Shown: one piece after another, positions 26,586 through 35,230 of the stretch
Layout: each line of letters begins with the position of its first letter
How positions within the stretch are numbered: the first letter of the stretch is position 1
Assembly: GCF_019891175.1 (NCBI RefSeq)
Contig: NZ_CP072600.1
Span: 2,976,001 to 3,040,000, forward strand
Direction: 5' to 3'
Length of the DNA stretch: 64,000 nt
Source of the DNA: Leptothermofonsia sichuanensis E412
Lineage (GTDB): Bacteria; Cyanobacteriota; Cyanobacteriia; Leptolyngbyales; Leptolyngbyaceae
Translations under genes and position numbers: made by a program
The notes under the pieces: model-generated
Database searches by the model: none
Told to the model about the DNA's origin: nothing
What the model saw: only the letters and a program-made list of their open reading frames with translations

Positions 26586-27053
26586 TTATCTGAATGCGGC
26601 TTCTGTACGCCTGTTGATTTCTTCGGGAGATAATTCTTCAACCGGGCAGGAAATAGACCAATGGTGACCAAAAGGATCGACCAGTTTGCCATAGCGATCG
26701 CCCCAGAACATATTTTCCAGTGGCATTGTCACAGTCGCACCTGCACTCACCGCCCGTTCAAACCAGGCATCCGCATCATCCACCGTCAGGTGAAGGGTTA
26801 CGGGTGAACCTTGAAGTGCCAGGGGCGATACACTGCCATACTCCGGAAATTCATCATTCAGGTAAATCGGGGAATTCCCAATCGTTAATTCCGCATGCAT
26901 GATGGAGTTCCTACCGGGGGTGTGCATCCGGTATCGTTCTACGGCATTAAATGCTCGCTGATAGAAATCAATTGCCGCATTTGCATCCGATACGACCAGG
27001 TGAGGAGTGATCGCTGGCCTGGTTGGAGCAGGGAAGTTTGCTGAAGCAGTCAT
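26586..27053 (-). CDS. VOC-family (glyoxalase/PhnB-like) protein
   Basis: A protein of about 155 residues starting MTASANFPAP, with AAGGAG seven bases upstream. It shows the vicinal-oxygen-chelate pattern of paired beta-alpha-beta modules: HLVVSDANAAIDFYQRAFNA, then MHAELTIGNSPIYLNDE, VTLHLTVDDADAWFERA and WGDRYGKLVDPFGHHW. This subgroup (PhnB/YdcJ-like) has no agreed activity. It is convergent to psb30 across the terminator. Confidence 0.85.
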   Translation of the reverse strand: MTASANFPAPTRPAITPHLVVSDANAAIDFYQRAFNAVERYRMHTPGRNSIMHAELTIGNSPIYLNDEFPEYGSVSPLALQGSPVTLHLTVDDADAWFERAVSAGATVTMPLENMFWGDRYGKLVDPFGHHWSISCPVEELSPEEINRRTEAAFR

Positions 27054-27184
27054 CGTCTTTCTCCTTGCAGAATGGGCAATACCGAAAGCTGAACATAAAT
27101 TTGCATGGGGCACCCCGGTGCATCTCAATCTTATCCATATCTCAACTGGGGCACTCAGTCGCAGGACAGAGGTGAATGGTCAAT

Positions 27185-27240
27185 CTAGTGCAAGAAAGCA
27201 GAAAGCAAAATCCTAGTGCAAGAAAGCAGAAAGCAAAATC
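27185..27240. repeat. Perfect 28 bp tandem duplication
   Basis: A 28 bp unit beginning CTAGTGCAAGAAAGCAG and ending AAAGCAAAATC is present twice with no mismatch, the longest of the tandem duplications in the window outside the FecR gene. Confidence 0.95.
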
Positions 27241-27414
27241 CCGATAAATTCTAAAGTTGAGCATCAAGGCCCTGTACGGTTATTTCTGCCAACCCGCATT
27301 AGTTCACATGCACTAAAAATTAGTTCGCACGTACCAAAAAGTCAAGACCTGAACTTTATCCAATGGTGAGTTGAAAAGACATTGCTGAATCTGGGGATGA
27401 AAAAGGTACTGGAT

Positions 27415-27440
27415 AGCCTGGATATATAGCCTGGATATAT
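27415..27440. repeat. Perfect 13 bp tandem duplication
   Basis: AGCCTGGATATAT occurs twice head to tail. Confidence 0.9.
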
Positions 27441-27569
27441 ATCAGGACGCCCATCGCACCAGGTTATGAAAATTTTTGTGTAGTATTTCTTTGCTTGAGG
27501 AACTTAAACGCCTGCATCGAAGTCTTGAGGAGCATCAAGGGGATTCCAGAAAGCCCTCCAGGAAACCAT

Positions 27570-27597
27570 TTTCTGAGAAAGAATTTCTGAGAAAGAA
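27570..27597. repeat. Perfect 14 bp tandem duplication
   Basis: TTTCTGAGAAAGAA occurs twice head to tail. Confidence 0.9.
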
Positions 27598-27708
27598 TCC
27601 TTTGCAGCATAGGGTGAAATTCCTCAACTTAGAGCTAGATTGAATTTGAGGGACTGGTAGTCTTCCAGTAAGCAAGGGAGTTTCTTCCGTTTAGGGAGTT
27701 GAGCAACG

Positions 27709-27975
27709 ATGAATCGAAAAATTCTTGGAACGACTATATTAATGGCAGCCCTTGCCCTGGGTAGCTCTGCCACTGCCGCAAATCCAGACCACGTCAGACG
27801 GTTACTCAATACCAATGCCTGTCCTAACTGTGACTTGAGTGGAGCAGATCTGCGCCGGGCGAATCTCAGAGGGGCGGACCTCCGAAATGCAGATTTAAGA
27901 TATGCCGACCTGCGAGGAGCAGATTTGAGGGGTGCTAACCTGAAAGGTGCCAATCTTTACGGAATCCGTCGCTGA
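27709..27975 (+). CDS. Exported pentapeptide-repeat protein
   Basis: An 88-residue protein. A signal peptide ([20 protein letters not shown], cleavage near ATAA) precedes a short Cys-containing linker ([13 protein letters not shown]) and about eight pentapeptides of the A(D/N)LRx type up to the end. Such repeats fold into a right-handed beta-helix. The CPNC pair could be a disulfide or metal site. Small secreted pentapeptide proteins of this design are common in cyanobacteria and lack a known function. Confidence 0.85.
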   Translation: MNRKILGTTILMAALALGSSATAANPDHVRRLLNTNACPNCDLSGADLRRANLRGADLRNADLRYADLRGADLRGANLKGANLYGIRR

Positions 27976-28069
27976 GGAGTCGGGATCCAATCCACTGGAA
28001 AACCTGGAATAGCCTGGAACAGGTGTGATTAGAATTCTTTACAAGAAACTTAGGAATACCTGAAGCTTC

Positions 28070-28118
28070 ACCACAGAGACCCAGAGCCATTTCTCTGTGA
28101 CCTCTGTGTCTCTGTGGT
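28070..28118. repeat. Family E palindromic repeat
   Basis: ACCACAGAGACCCAGAGCC pairs with CTCTGTGTCTCTGTGGT around a short loop. The right flank (AAAGTTTCCGGCTGATTGAA) resembles that of the copy at 13778. It lies in the spacer before the OGT gene. Confidence 0.8.
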
Positions 28119-28248
28119 AAGTAAGTCTAAAGTTTCCGGCTGATTGAATCCACGCTCCTTAACAGAAGCGAGTCAGGCATGTCATAGCAAGAATGCTGTG
28201 ATAATTGGGAACTGTATCCATTAGAGTTAGATTTTCTGCAAATTAACG

Positions 28249-30501
28249 ATGATGGTTGACAGGGTTCCTGTTGAGGTACTGGATCAGCAGCGGCAGGCAG
28301 AGGCATGTTTGAGAGAAGGGGACTATGCTCAGGCGGCAGACCTTTTCCAATGGCTGATTGAGGCGGAGCCGCAAGCGAAAGAGCATTGCTGGAAATTGGG
28401 ATTAACGATGCTTCTGCAAGGGCAGGAAGCGGAAGCTCAGACTGTCTGGATGCTGGCAATGGTGGATGGCAACACTGACCAGATACAGCAGTGGACGATG
28501 GACCTGTTCTCCGTTTTACGGGCAGAGGCTGAACGGCGAGAAGCGGCTGGTGAGTATTCGGTCGCCTGGGGAATTCGTCAGCACATGCGAGAAATTGACC
28601 CCGCTGATCTGACCAATCTTCTCCATCTGGTGTGCCTGCTGTTTCAGTTGGATGCTTTTACAATCGAGAGCTTGATGGATCTGGGGGTGCTTCCCCTGCT
28701 TCAGGCAGAAGGTACCAGGGTACCCGTTGATTCAGATTTACTTTCGCGGGTGCTCAAGCATCTTTTAGCGATCGCGCCTTTCGAAGTCGTGACGGTTGAT
28801 TTTGCAGCCGCCTGTTTGAAGGCCAGCTCTGACCCTCTGGAAATTGTGCTGCTGCTGATGCATCGGGCAATTGAGATTGGCAACAACCTGGGCAATCCCC
28901 AGGCCGCCATCCAATACATCAAACTTTGCCTGGAAGTGCTGCCAGATGATCTGGCAATTTTGGGTCATCTGGCACACTTTTACCAGAACGCGAACCAGCA
29001 CGCAGAAGGGATTGAAGTCGCAAGACGATACTGCACGCTGGCACGGGCACTGCCTGATCAAATCTTTGGAGCGTTTGTCATGCTGCGATCGCTCCTCCGG
29101 GCGGGCGGTTACTGGGACACCATTTTCCCAATCTTTGACCATCAGGACACCTTAATTGCAGACCTGAGCACTACCCAGACTGACCCGCTTGACCCCAATA
29201 CGATTCTGCAACTGACGACCTCTACCTTCTGCCAGCCCTACATCCGCGACTCCCTGGCTCAAAACCGTCTGACCCAGAATCGCCTGATGAAGGTATGCCA
29301 GTCCAGTGTGCAGTCTTACGCCCGCGATCGCATCGCCACTTATCAGCAGGGGTTTGCTGCCAGAACCAGTCAACGGGATGCCACCCGCCCGCTTCGTATT
29401 GGCTATGTGTCTCACTGTATGCGGCGGCACTCAGTGGGTTGGTTAAGCCGCTGGTTGTTTGAACATCATGATCGGGAGCGGTTTCATCTCTATGGATACT
29501 TTTGGAATGCTCAGGAACCCGTGTGGGATACCCTGCAACAGTGGTTCATGCAGCATGTCCACCAGGCCAGGATATTAGGCAGGGACAGTCAGGAGATTGC
29601 TAATCGTATTTTTGAAGATGAAATTGATATTCTGGTTGACCTGGACAGCATCACGGCTGACGTTGTCTGCGAGGTCATGATGTTGAAACCTGCGCCAATA
29701 CAGGTGACCTGGTTAGGCTGGGATGCGTCTGGAATTCCGGCAATCGATTACTATATTGCCGATCCCTATGTTTTGCCCGATGGTGCCGACGATCATTACG
29801 TGGAAACTATCTGGCGCTTACCCCAGACTTACATTGCAGTCGATGGGTTTGAGGTCGGTGTGCCCAGCCTGCGGCGTGAACAGTTAGAAATCCCCGCAGA
29901 TGCTGTGATTTACTGGAGTGGACAGAGTGCTTACAAGCGGCATCCGGACACCGTGCGATCGCAACTGAAAATCATTAAAATGGTTCCAAATAGTTATTTC
30001 CTGATTAAAGGGATCAACAATCAAGGCTCCATCCAGCAATCCTTTCTGCAAGTGGCGGCTGAAGTTGGCGTGGACCCGTCGCGCCTGCGGTTTTTGAACG
30101 ATGTGGCAGAGGAGCAAACCCATCGGGCAAATCTGAGCATTGCAGATGTTGTCCTGGACACTTACCCTTACAACGGTGCAACCACCACGCTAGAAACTTT
30201 GTGGATGGGCATTCCTATGGTGACACGGGTAGGGGAGCACTTTTCCAGTCGCAACAGCTACACCATGATGATGAATGCAGGCATCACGGAGGGCATTGCC
30301 TGGAACCATGAAGACTATGTGAAGTGGGGAGTCCGGCTGGGTCAAGATGCTGACCTGCGGAAACAAATTACCTGGAAACTATGGCAGTCGCGTCGAAACT
30401 CTCCCCTGTGGAATGCCAGGACGTTCACACGAGAAATGGAGAATGCCTATGAGCAGATGTGGGAAATCTATAGCTGTCGCCACTCAAACCCTGATGTTTA
30501 A
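28249..30501 (+). CDS. SPINDLY-like protein O-glycosyltransferase (GT41) with TPR domain
   Basis: A 750-residue protein. The N-terminal third is helical with degenerate TPRs (ACLREGDYAQAADLFQWLIE). From about residue 380 it matches the C-terminal domain of OGT/SPINDLY enzymes: RIGYVSHCMRRHSVGW, DILVDLDSIT, PAPIQVTWLGWDASG and DTYPYNGATTTLETLWMGIP. These enzymes move GlcNAc or fucose to Ser/Thr of proteins; donor and targets are unknown here. The stop overlaps the ATG of the following lipoprotein by 8 bp, so the three genes to 32291 probably form one transcript. Confidence 0.85.
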   Translation: MMVDRVPVEVLDQQRQAEACLREGDYAQAADLFQWLIEAEPQAKEHCWKLGLTMLLQGQEAEAQTVWMLAMVDGNTDQIQQWTMDLFSVLRAEAERREAAGEYSVAWGIRQHMREIDPADLTNLLHLVCLLFQLDAFTIESLMDLGVLPLLQAEGTRVPVDSDLLSRVLKHLLAIAPFEVVTVDFAAACLKASSDPLEIVLLLMHRAIEIGNNLGNPQAAIQYIKLCLEVLPDDLAILGHLAHFYQNANQHAEGIEVARRYCTLARALPDQIFGAFVMLRSLLRAGGYWDTIFPIFDHQDTLIADLSTTQTDPLDPNTILQLTTSTFCQPYIRDSLAQNRLTQNRLMKVCQSSVQSYARDRIATYQQGFAARTSQRDATRPLRIGYVSHCMRRHSVGWLSRWLFEHHDRERFHLYGYFWNAQEPVWDTLQQWFMQHVHQARILGRDSQEIANRIFEDEIDILVDLDSITADVVCEVMMLKPAPIQVTWLGWDASGIPAIDYYIADPYVLPDGADDHYVETIWRLPQTYIAVDGFEVGVPSLRREQLEIPADAVIYWSGQSAYKRHPDTVRSQLKIIKMVPNSYFLIKGINNQGSIQQSFLQVAAEVGVDPSRLRFLNDVAEEQTHRANLSIADVVLDTYPYNGATTTLETLWMGIPMVTRVGEHFSSRNSYTMMMNAGITEGIAWNHEDYVKWGVRLGQDADLRKQITWKLWQSRRNSPLWNARTFTREMENAYEQMWEIYSCRHSNPDV

Positions 30502-31389
30502 CCGAGCTTTGCCCCAACTGGTCACGATCGCCCTGCTGGCAGCAATTGTCGGCTGTTCCACTTCGGTGCAGGTATCCCAGACGAATATGCCTGAAACGAC
30601 TTCATCAGATGCGGCTCCAGCCGTCAGCCCATCTGCTCAGCCCAGTTCAGAGCCACCAGCTCCCCGAAAGTCCAACCCAAAGGGATCGCTCTCAACAATC
30701 AGGCTGTCAATCAGTTATCGAAAGGGGACTATAGCAAGGCACTGGCGACTTTTAGCCAGGCAATTCAAGCGGACGCCAGGCTGGCAGAGGCTTATCTGGG
30801 ACGCGGCATCGCCCATTCAGGGTTACGCCAGCGCCAGGCAGCCTTGCAAAACTACAACCAGGCCATTCAGTTAGATGCCAGCTTTGCCGAGGCATACCTG
30901 AACCGGGCAGATGAGTATGCCGCCATGGGTAATCCCAAAGCGGCGATCGCAGACTTTGAGCGGGCAGCCCAACTATTTTCGCAACGGGGAAACCAGGCGG
31001 AAGCTCGCCTGGCCCAATCCCGCATAGCAGATCTCAAACCGCCTTCCACAGCAGTTCATCGCCCCAGCAGGGTTCCCGTGGCAACCAATCCTAAAATGGC
31101 ACTGGCCATGCACCTTAAACAGGCTGGCGCAAAAATGTACGGCACTTACTGGTGTTCGGTCTGTAACTGGCAGCGAGAGCAGTTTGGTGAGGCAGCCTTC
31201 AGGCAGATCACCTACGTGGAGTGCGATCCCAAGGGTGCCAATCCTCAACTGCACCTGTGCAACCAGGCCAATATTTCTGCCTATCCCACCTGGGAAATTA
31301 ATGGTCGCCTTTTTTCACCGGGCGGGTATCCTCTACAGGAGTTGGCTAATCTTTCGGGGTATCAGGGACCTCGTAATTTTGGGGGGTAA
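30494..31389 (+). pseudogene. TPR-thioredoxin lipoprotein gene with a one-base frameshift
   Basis: The ATG at 30494 starts a lipoprotein signal (MFNRALPQLVTIALLAAIVG, then Cys) and a Ser/Pro-rich linker. The coherent continuation, two TPRs (ALNNQAVNQLSKGDYSKAL, LQNYNQAIQLDASFAEAYL) and a thioredoxin-like domain with YWCSVC, lies in the frame one base back. Adding one C to the CCCC run at 30662-30665 would join them as PPAPPKVQPKGIALNN, so a single-base deletion or sequencing error is the simplest reading. The thioredoxin part resembles the one fused to cyanobacterial VKOR (LTO1) and would be exported. Directly downstream is a CcdA-type protein, its likely electron donor. The downstream frame could also be expressed alone from TTG 30844. 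Confidence 0.7.
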
Positions 31390-31391
31390 GG

Positions 31392-32291
31392 ATGGGTATC
31401 TCAGCAACCCGGTGGGCAAAACTGTTCCTGCTACTGGTGCTCGGCATGGGAGTGGCACTGCTGGTAATAGCCGTGGAACAGTTCAACCAGATGGGAGCGC
31501 TGCGGACCTTTGACCAGTTTGTTACCACGCTTGGAAGCGAGTATCGGCAGTGGTTTCAGCAGCAGAATACGAATAACCTGCCCTGGCTGGTGGTGCTGTC
31601 CTTTGCCGGAGGGCTGGTTGCCAGTATTTCACCCTGTATTCTGTCTCTCTTGCCGGTCAACCTGACCTATATTGGCACTCGTGAAATTACATCCCGGCGC
31701 GATGCCCTGTGCAAGGCGGGGGCTTTTGTCCTGGGAGTAATCACAATCCTCAGTCTGTTTAGTTTGTTTTCTTCCCTGGCGGCGATCGTCCTGATCCGAT
31801 TTCGAGGCTATTTTCACATCCTTGTCGGAATCATTATTCTGGGAATGGGGCTGAGCCTTGCCAGAATCATTACGCTGCCGTTGCCTTCCTATAAGTTCGT
31901 CAGCATTGGTGGTTCAGCACCTGCCAGATCCCTGAAAACCCCATTCTGGCTGATAGGTCAGTTGCGAATGTTGCTTGCAGGACCCTATGGTGTGGGGCTG
32001 ACTTTCGCCCTGGTCAGTTCTCCCTGCACCAGCCCAGTTATGTTTGCGGTTCTGGCAGTCGGGGCAGCCACTGGCTCTCAATGGTTGAGTGTGCTGACAA
32101 TGGTGAGCTATGCGATTGGGTACACGGCAATCATTTTCTTCGCCAGCCTGTTTGCCGGGCTGGCAAAGCAAACCCACACTCTTCTGGCCCATTCAGAAAT
32201 GATCGTCCGTTGCGCCAGTTTACTGCTGCTGATGATTGGGGGGTTTTATCTGGTCGATGGTAGCCGCTGGGTGATTGCAACCTGGATGTGA
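31392..32291 (+). CDS. CcdA/DsbD-type thiol-disulfide transporter
   Basis: A 299-residue membrane protein. After one N-terminal helix and an extramembrane segment, six or so helices carry the paired Cys-Pro motifs of the CcdA family (ISPCILSLLPVNL and SSPCTSPVMFAVL). These carry reducing equivalents from cytoplasmic thioredoxin across the membrane. The ATG lies two bases after the stop of the thioredoxin-like lipoprotein gene, which strongly suggests that the pair works together in keeping exported proteins or cytochrome precursors reduced. Confidence 0.85.
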   Translation: MGISATRWAKLFLLLVLGMGVALLVIAVEQFNQMGALRTFDQFVTTLGSEYRQWFQQQNTNNLPWLVVLSFAGGLVASISPCILSLLPVNLTYIGTREITSRRDALCKAGAFVLGVITILSLFSLFSSLAAIVLIRFRGYFHILVGIIILGMGLSLARIITLPLPSYKFVSIGGSAPARSLKTPFWLIGQLRMLLAGPYGVGLTFALVSSPCTSPVMFAVLAVGAATGSQWLSVLTMVSYAIGYTAIIFFASLFAGLAKQTHTLLAHSEMIVRCASLLLLMIGGFYLVDGSRWVIATWM

Positions 32292-32308
32292 GAAGCCAGT
32301 CAAGAAAA

Positions 32309-32413
32309 TATAGCAGGGGGCAGGGGATGGGAGATGGGGAACAGGGAAGGATGGACAACGGGACAAGGGGTTGAGCGTTCTAATCTGTCCTGATCTGGAT
32401 GGCTACCGCTATT
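32309..32413 (+). repeat. Family C repeat
   Basis: Begins TATAGCAGGGGGCAGGGG and continues GTTGAGCGTTCTAATCTGTC to GGATGGCTACCGCTATT. It follows the CcdA gene by about 20 bp. Confidence 0.75.
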
Positions 32414-32451
32414 GCAGGCTGGGTTGCTACAAGATGAGTTGCTACAAGATT

Positions 32452-32482
32452 AAAAAAACGCACCAACAACCACGTTGGTGCG
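32452..32482 (-). terminator. Terminator of the PEP-CTERM gene
   Basis: A 9 bp perfect stem CGCACCAAC / GTTGGTGCG with a run of seven A on its left. On the minus strand this is a stem followed by TTTTTTT, about 120 bp after the stop of the PEP-CTERM gene. Between the two lie three copies of AGAAACACCCT. Confidence 0.8.
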
Positions 32483-32601
32483 GATAGATTGAATTACACC
32501 TGCCGGGTTCCTGGCATTATCCAGGAACACAAACGAGAAACACCCTTCGATCAGAAACACCCTTAATCAAGAAGTAATCAAGAAACACCCTGGTGGTTGG
32601 C

Positions 32602-33168
32602 TTAAGCTTGCCGGGCTTTTTCAGTCTGACGCTTACGCAGTGTGGCAACGCTGATGCCCAATCCAACCAGTCCGGGCAACAGTGCCGGGGTTGGGATGAC
32701 AGTGGGGGTACCTATGGCATAGGTTCCGATTGGACCAGAGGTCGCTGTGAATACCTGCTGGGTTAGATCGTCTAACTGCACAAGTGTACCCGTGGTTAAC
32801 TCCTGGAACTGGAAGTTAAGGCCCAGTAATGTTCCCCCGTTAAACACAAGCCGGGGAAAGAAAGTGGCTGGACGGGGATCGGACGCTGCCGTATACGTGT
32901 TCCCTAAAAGGGTGAGACTCAAGTTCTGCAATCCACTGCCGGTGGTTAAGAACTCAAGCCCTGCACCAGTCAGGAAACTGTCGTCAAAAGTCACGGAGCC
33001 AGCCGTACTGCTCACAGGTCCTGACCCCAAGTCAACATTGATGCTCAGGGGAGCAGATAGAATGGCTGCTTGTGCCGGGGATGGTTTCAGGCTGGTGCTG
33101 CCAAGCGCAATACAGGCTGCACCAACAGCAGCAACCGATAGCTTTTTCACTACGGTTGAGGTTGTCAT
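32602..33168 (-). CDS. PEP-CTERM (PTPA-type) exported protein
   Basis: A 188-residue protein starting MTTSTVVKKLSVAAVG with GGAGG upstream. A signal peptide ends near PAQAA. The mature part is beta-rich and of low recognisable homology. The C-terminus has the cyanobacterial variant of the exosortase sorting signal: PTPALLPGLVGLG, a hydrophobic helix, then RKRQTEKARQ. This marks it for processing by an exosortase and surface display or release, often with extracellular polysaccharide. Neighbours give no functional clue. Confidence 0.8.
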   Translation of the reverse strand: MTTSTVVKKLSVAAVGAACIALGSTSLKPSPAQAAILSAPLSINVDLGSGPVSSTAGSVTFDDSFLTGAGLEFLTTGSGLQNLSLTLLGNTYTAASDPRPATFFPRLVFNGGTLLGLNFQFQELTTGTLVQLDDLTQQVFTATSGPIGTYAIGTPTVIPTPALLPGLVGLGISVATLRKRQTEKARQA

Positions 33169-33616
33169 CGTTGATTCCTCCAAAAAAGATGAACATTGGG
33201 TGGTAGAGTCCCCTTTTTTTGGAAGCAAAATCAGCAAATCCTCAAGATTTCATCAATCGGTAGTTGCCAACCCACCCATCAATTTAGTTGACGAAACTTT
33301 ATGCCTGTCAGGAAAACGTACCAGATTCCAGATTGTCCTTCCCATAGCAGACCTGAATCAATGGCGCTCTATTAACGCGGCTCAATCGACGGTGAAAGGG
33401 GGCGGCACTGTATTAAGATCACCACCCCTGCTTCAGGAAACTTTGCATTTGCTTAAGGATCGAGTTTGCTTTGAGGTAACACTGGCAGCTTCAGGACAGC
33501 CAGTAGACACGACATTGATTGCTTTCCTGGCAATCTCGATCCAGTGTGAAAATCGTGCTGTCACTGTGTTACATTCTTTATGAACAGCAATACATAATGT
33601 AGGAATTTTTCCCTTC
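33169..33616. other. Divergent region upstream of petB
   Basis: Must hold the promoters of petB and of the PEP-CTERM gene. An open frame on the plus strand through it is antisense to the PEP-CTERM gene and has no coding character. No structured RNA was recognised. Confidence 0.5.
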
Positions 33617-34285
33617 ATGTTTACCAAGCAGGTAACTGATTCCAAAGCGTTTCAGTGGTTTCAGGAGCGCCTGGAGATTCAGGCGATCGCCGATGATATC
33701 TCCAGTAAGTATGTCCCCCCCCATGTCAACATCTTTTATTGCCTTGGTGGTATCACCCTTGTCTGCTTTCTGATTCAGTTTGCGACTGGGTTTGCCATGA
33801 CCTTCTACTACAGACCAACGGTTGCAGAAGCCTTCAGTTCTGTTCAGTATCTTATGACTGAAGTTAACTTTGGCTGGTTGATTCGCTCCATTCACCGCTG
33901 GTCTGCCAGCATGATGGTGCTGATGATGATTCTGCATGTCTTCCGGGTTTACCTGACCGGCGGTTTCAAAAAGCCCCGCGAGTTGACCTGGGTAACTGGT
34001 GTCATCCTGGCAGTGATTACTGTTTCCTTCGGTGTAACGGGTTATTCTCTGCCCTGGGATCAGGTTGGCTACTGGGCGGTCAAAATCGTTTCCAATGTGC
34101 CTGAAGCAATTCCTGTAGTTGGTACCTTAATCGCTGATTTGCTCCGAGGCGGTTCCAGCGTTGGTCAGGCAACCTTGACTCGTTACTACAGCGCCCACAC
34201 TTTTGTTCTGCCCTGGCTGATTGCAGTCTTTATGCTGCTCCACTTCCTGATGATCCGCAAGCAGGGAATTTCGGGTCCCCTGTAA
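33617..34285 (+). CDS. petB: Cytochrome b6 of the cytochrome b6f complex
   Basis: A 222-residue protein nearly identical in pattern to other cyanobacterial PetB. Haem-ligating His pairs lie in [19 protein letters not shown] and in [19 protein letters not shown]. The Cys in NIFYCLGG is the covalent anchor of haem c-n. It carries electrons between plastoquinol and the Qn site in the thylakoid membrane. It forms the usual pair with petD, 114 bp downstream. Confidence 0.98.
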   Translation: MFTKQVTDSKAFQWFQERLEIQAIADDISSKYVPPHVNIFYCLGGITLVCFLIQFATGFAMTFYYRPTVAEAFSSVQYLMTEVNFGWLIRSIHRWSASMMVLMMILHVFRVYLTGGFKKPRELTWVTGVILAVITVSFGVTGYSLPWDQVGYWAVKIVSNVPEAIPVVGTLIADLLRGGSSVGQATLTRYYSAHTFVLPWLIAVFMLLHFLMIRKQGISGPL

Positions 34286-34399
34286 TGGTTGGTTGACCTG
34301 TTTGCCAGGTTAAGCCATTATGATGTGAACATCAGATTTCTTTTTAACTTGCTTCCAGTCCCGACCTGCCGACTTCAGAGATAAAGGAACACGTTAACT

Positions 34400-34882
34400 A
34401 TGGCAACGATTAAGAAGCCAGACCTGAGTGACCCCCAACTTCGGGCCAAGTTGGCAAAAGGAATGGGTCACAACTATTATGGTGAGCCTGCCTGGCCCAA
34501 CGACCTCCTCTACATTTTTCCGGTGGTTATTCTGGGAACGATCGCCCTTTGTGTGGGTCTGGCCGTACTTGACCCTGCAATGGTGGGCGAGCCTGCCGAT
34601 CCCTTCGCAACCCCGCTGGAAATTTTGCCTGAGTGGTATCTTTACCCGGTATTTCAGATTCTTCGCTCTGTCCCCAACAAATTGCTGGGGGTCATGCTGA
34701 TGTCTGCCGTACCCTTAGGTTTGATTCTGGTCCCGTTCATTGAAAGTGTGAACAAGTTTCAGAATCCCTTCCGCCGTCCAGTCGCAACGACGCTCTTCTT
34801 GATTGGAACTCTGGTTACGATCTGGCTGGGTGTGGGTGCAACTTTCCCCATCGATAAGTCTTTGACCTGGGGACTGTTTTAG
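34400..34882 (+). CDS. petD: Cytochrome b6f complex subunit IV
   Basis: A 160-residue protein with the Qo-site PEWY motif ([16 protein letters not shown]) and three membrane helices. It completes the cytochrome b part of the b6f complex with PetB. Start [18 protein letters not shown] is canonical; AAAGGAAC lies upstream. The long inverted repeat beyond its stop probably ends or protects the transcript. Confidence 0.98.
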   Translation: MATIKKPDLSDPQLRAKLAKGMGHNYYGEPAWPNDLLYIFPVVILGTIALCVGLAVLDPAMVGEPADPFATPLEILPEWYLYPVFQILRSVPNKLLGVMLMSAVPLGLILVPFIESVNKFQNPFRRPVATTLFLIGTLVTIWLGVGATFPIDKSLTWGLF

Positions 34883-34930
34883 GCTTCAGGTTCTGCCCAT
34901 CTCTCCATCGTATAAATTTCCATCGTATAA

Positions 34931-34986
34931 TTTGCCTGTCAGATTGATCGATAGTGGTCCTGCCATCGATTTGTCTGGCAGGCAAA
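34931..34986 (+). terminator. Long hairpin downstream of petD
   Basis: TTTGCCTGTCAGA pairs with TCTGGCAGGCAAA (one mismatch), with an inner ATCGAT pair. It lies about 50 bp after petD and probably acts as terminator or 3' stabiliser, though no long T run follows. An imperfect tandem repeat CCATCGTATAA(A)TTT precedes it. Confidence 0.55.
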
Positions 34987-35127
34987 TGTCTTTAAAGCCC
35001 TTAAGTACACAGCCGGGCAGGAGAATCACTCCACGTTTGAGGCTTTTTCTGGCAGAGAGGGTAGTAAGAAGGGTGTAACGCCATCAGGACAATGATTGTA
35101 AATCCGAGAAGAAAACAGTAAAAGGTA

Positions 35128-35221
35128 GTGGGTCTGTCAAGAATGATTTTGTGGGTTGAAAACCCCAAAATAATAACCCTTTTCTGATCCCAGACTCTCA
35201 ACTTCAAGATTGACAACCCAG
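35128..35221. repeat. Family B short mobile-like element, copy 2
   Basis: A 94 bp element with TA on each side (35126-35127, 35222-35223). It begins GTGGGTCTGTCAAGAATG and shares the interior AAAACCCCAAAATAATAACC and CTGATCCCAGACTC with the copy at 2529. It ends 9 bp beyond the stop codon of the convergent FGE-like gene. Confidence 0.75.
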
Positions 35222-35230
35222 TAGACTGTT

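Larger units (their letters stand above)
27054..27708. other. Intergenic region, 655 bp, with several tandem duplications
   Basis: Holds three perfect short tandem duplications (27185-27240, 27415-27440, 27570-27597) and a near-repeat ATTAGTTCACATGCACTAAA / ATTAGTTCGCACGTACCAAA. A short frame around 27489-27640 exists but has no ribosome site and crosses a duplication, so I do not call it. Promoters for both flanking divergent genes must lie here. Confidence 0.5.

Noticed and set aside
27624-27953. Open frame on the minus strand opposite the pentapeptide gene
   Set aside because: Its SAPRRSA-like repeats are simply the antisense of the pentapeptide codons; the plus-strand protein has a signal peptide and a known repeat.
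30844-31389. Independent thioredoxin-like gene starting at TTG 30844
   Set aside because: This would cut a TPR in the middle; in-frame TPR sequence continues upstream to about 30670, so a frameshift in a longer gene is more likely.
32747-33583. 278-codon open frame on the plus strand
   Set aside because: It is antisense to the PEP-CTERM gene over most of its length and resembles no protein; the minus strand has signal peptide, sorting signal and ribosome site.
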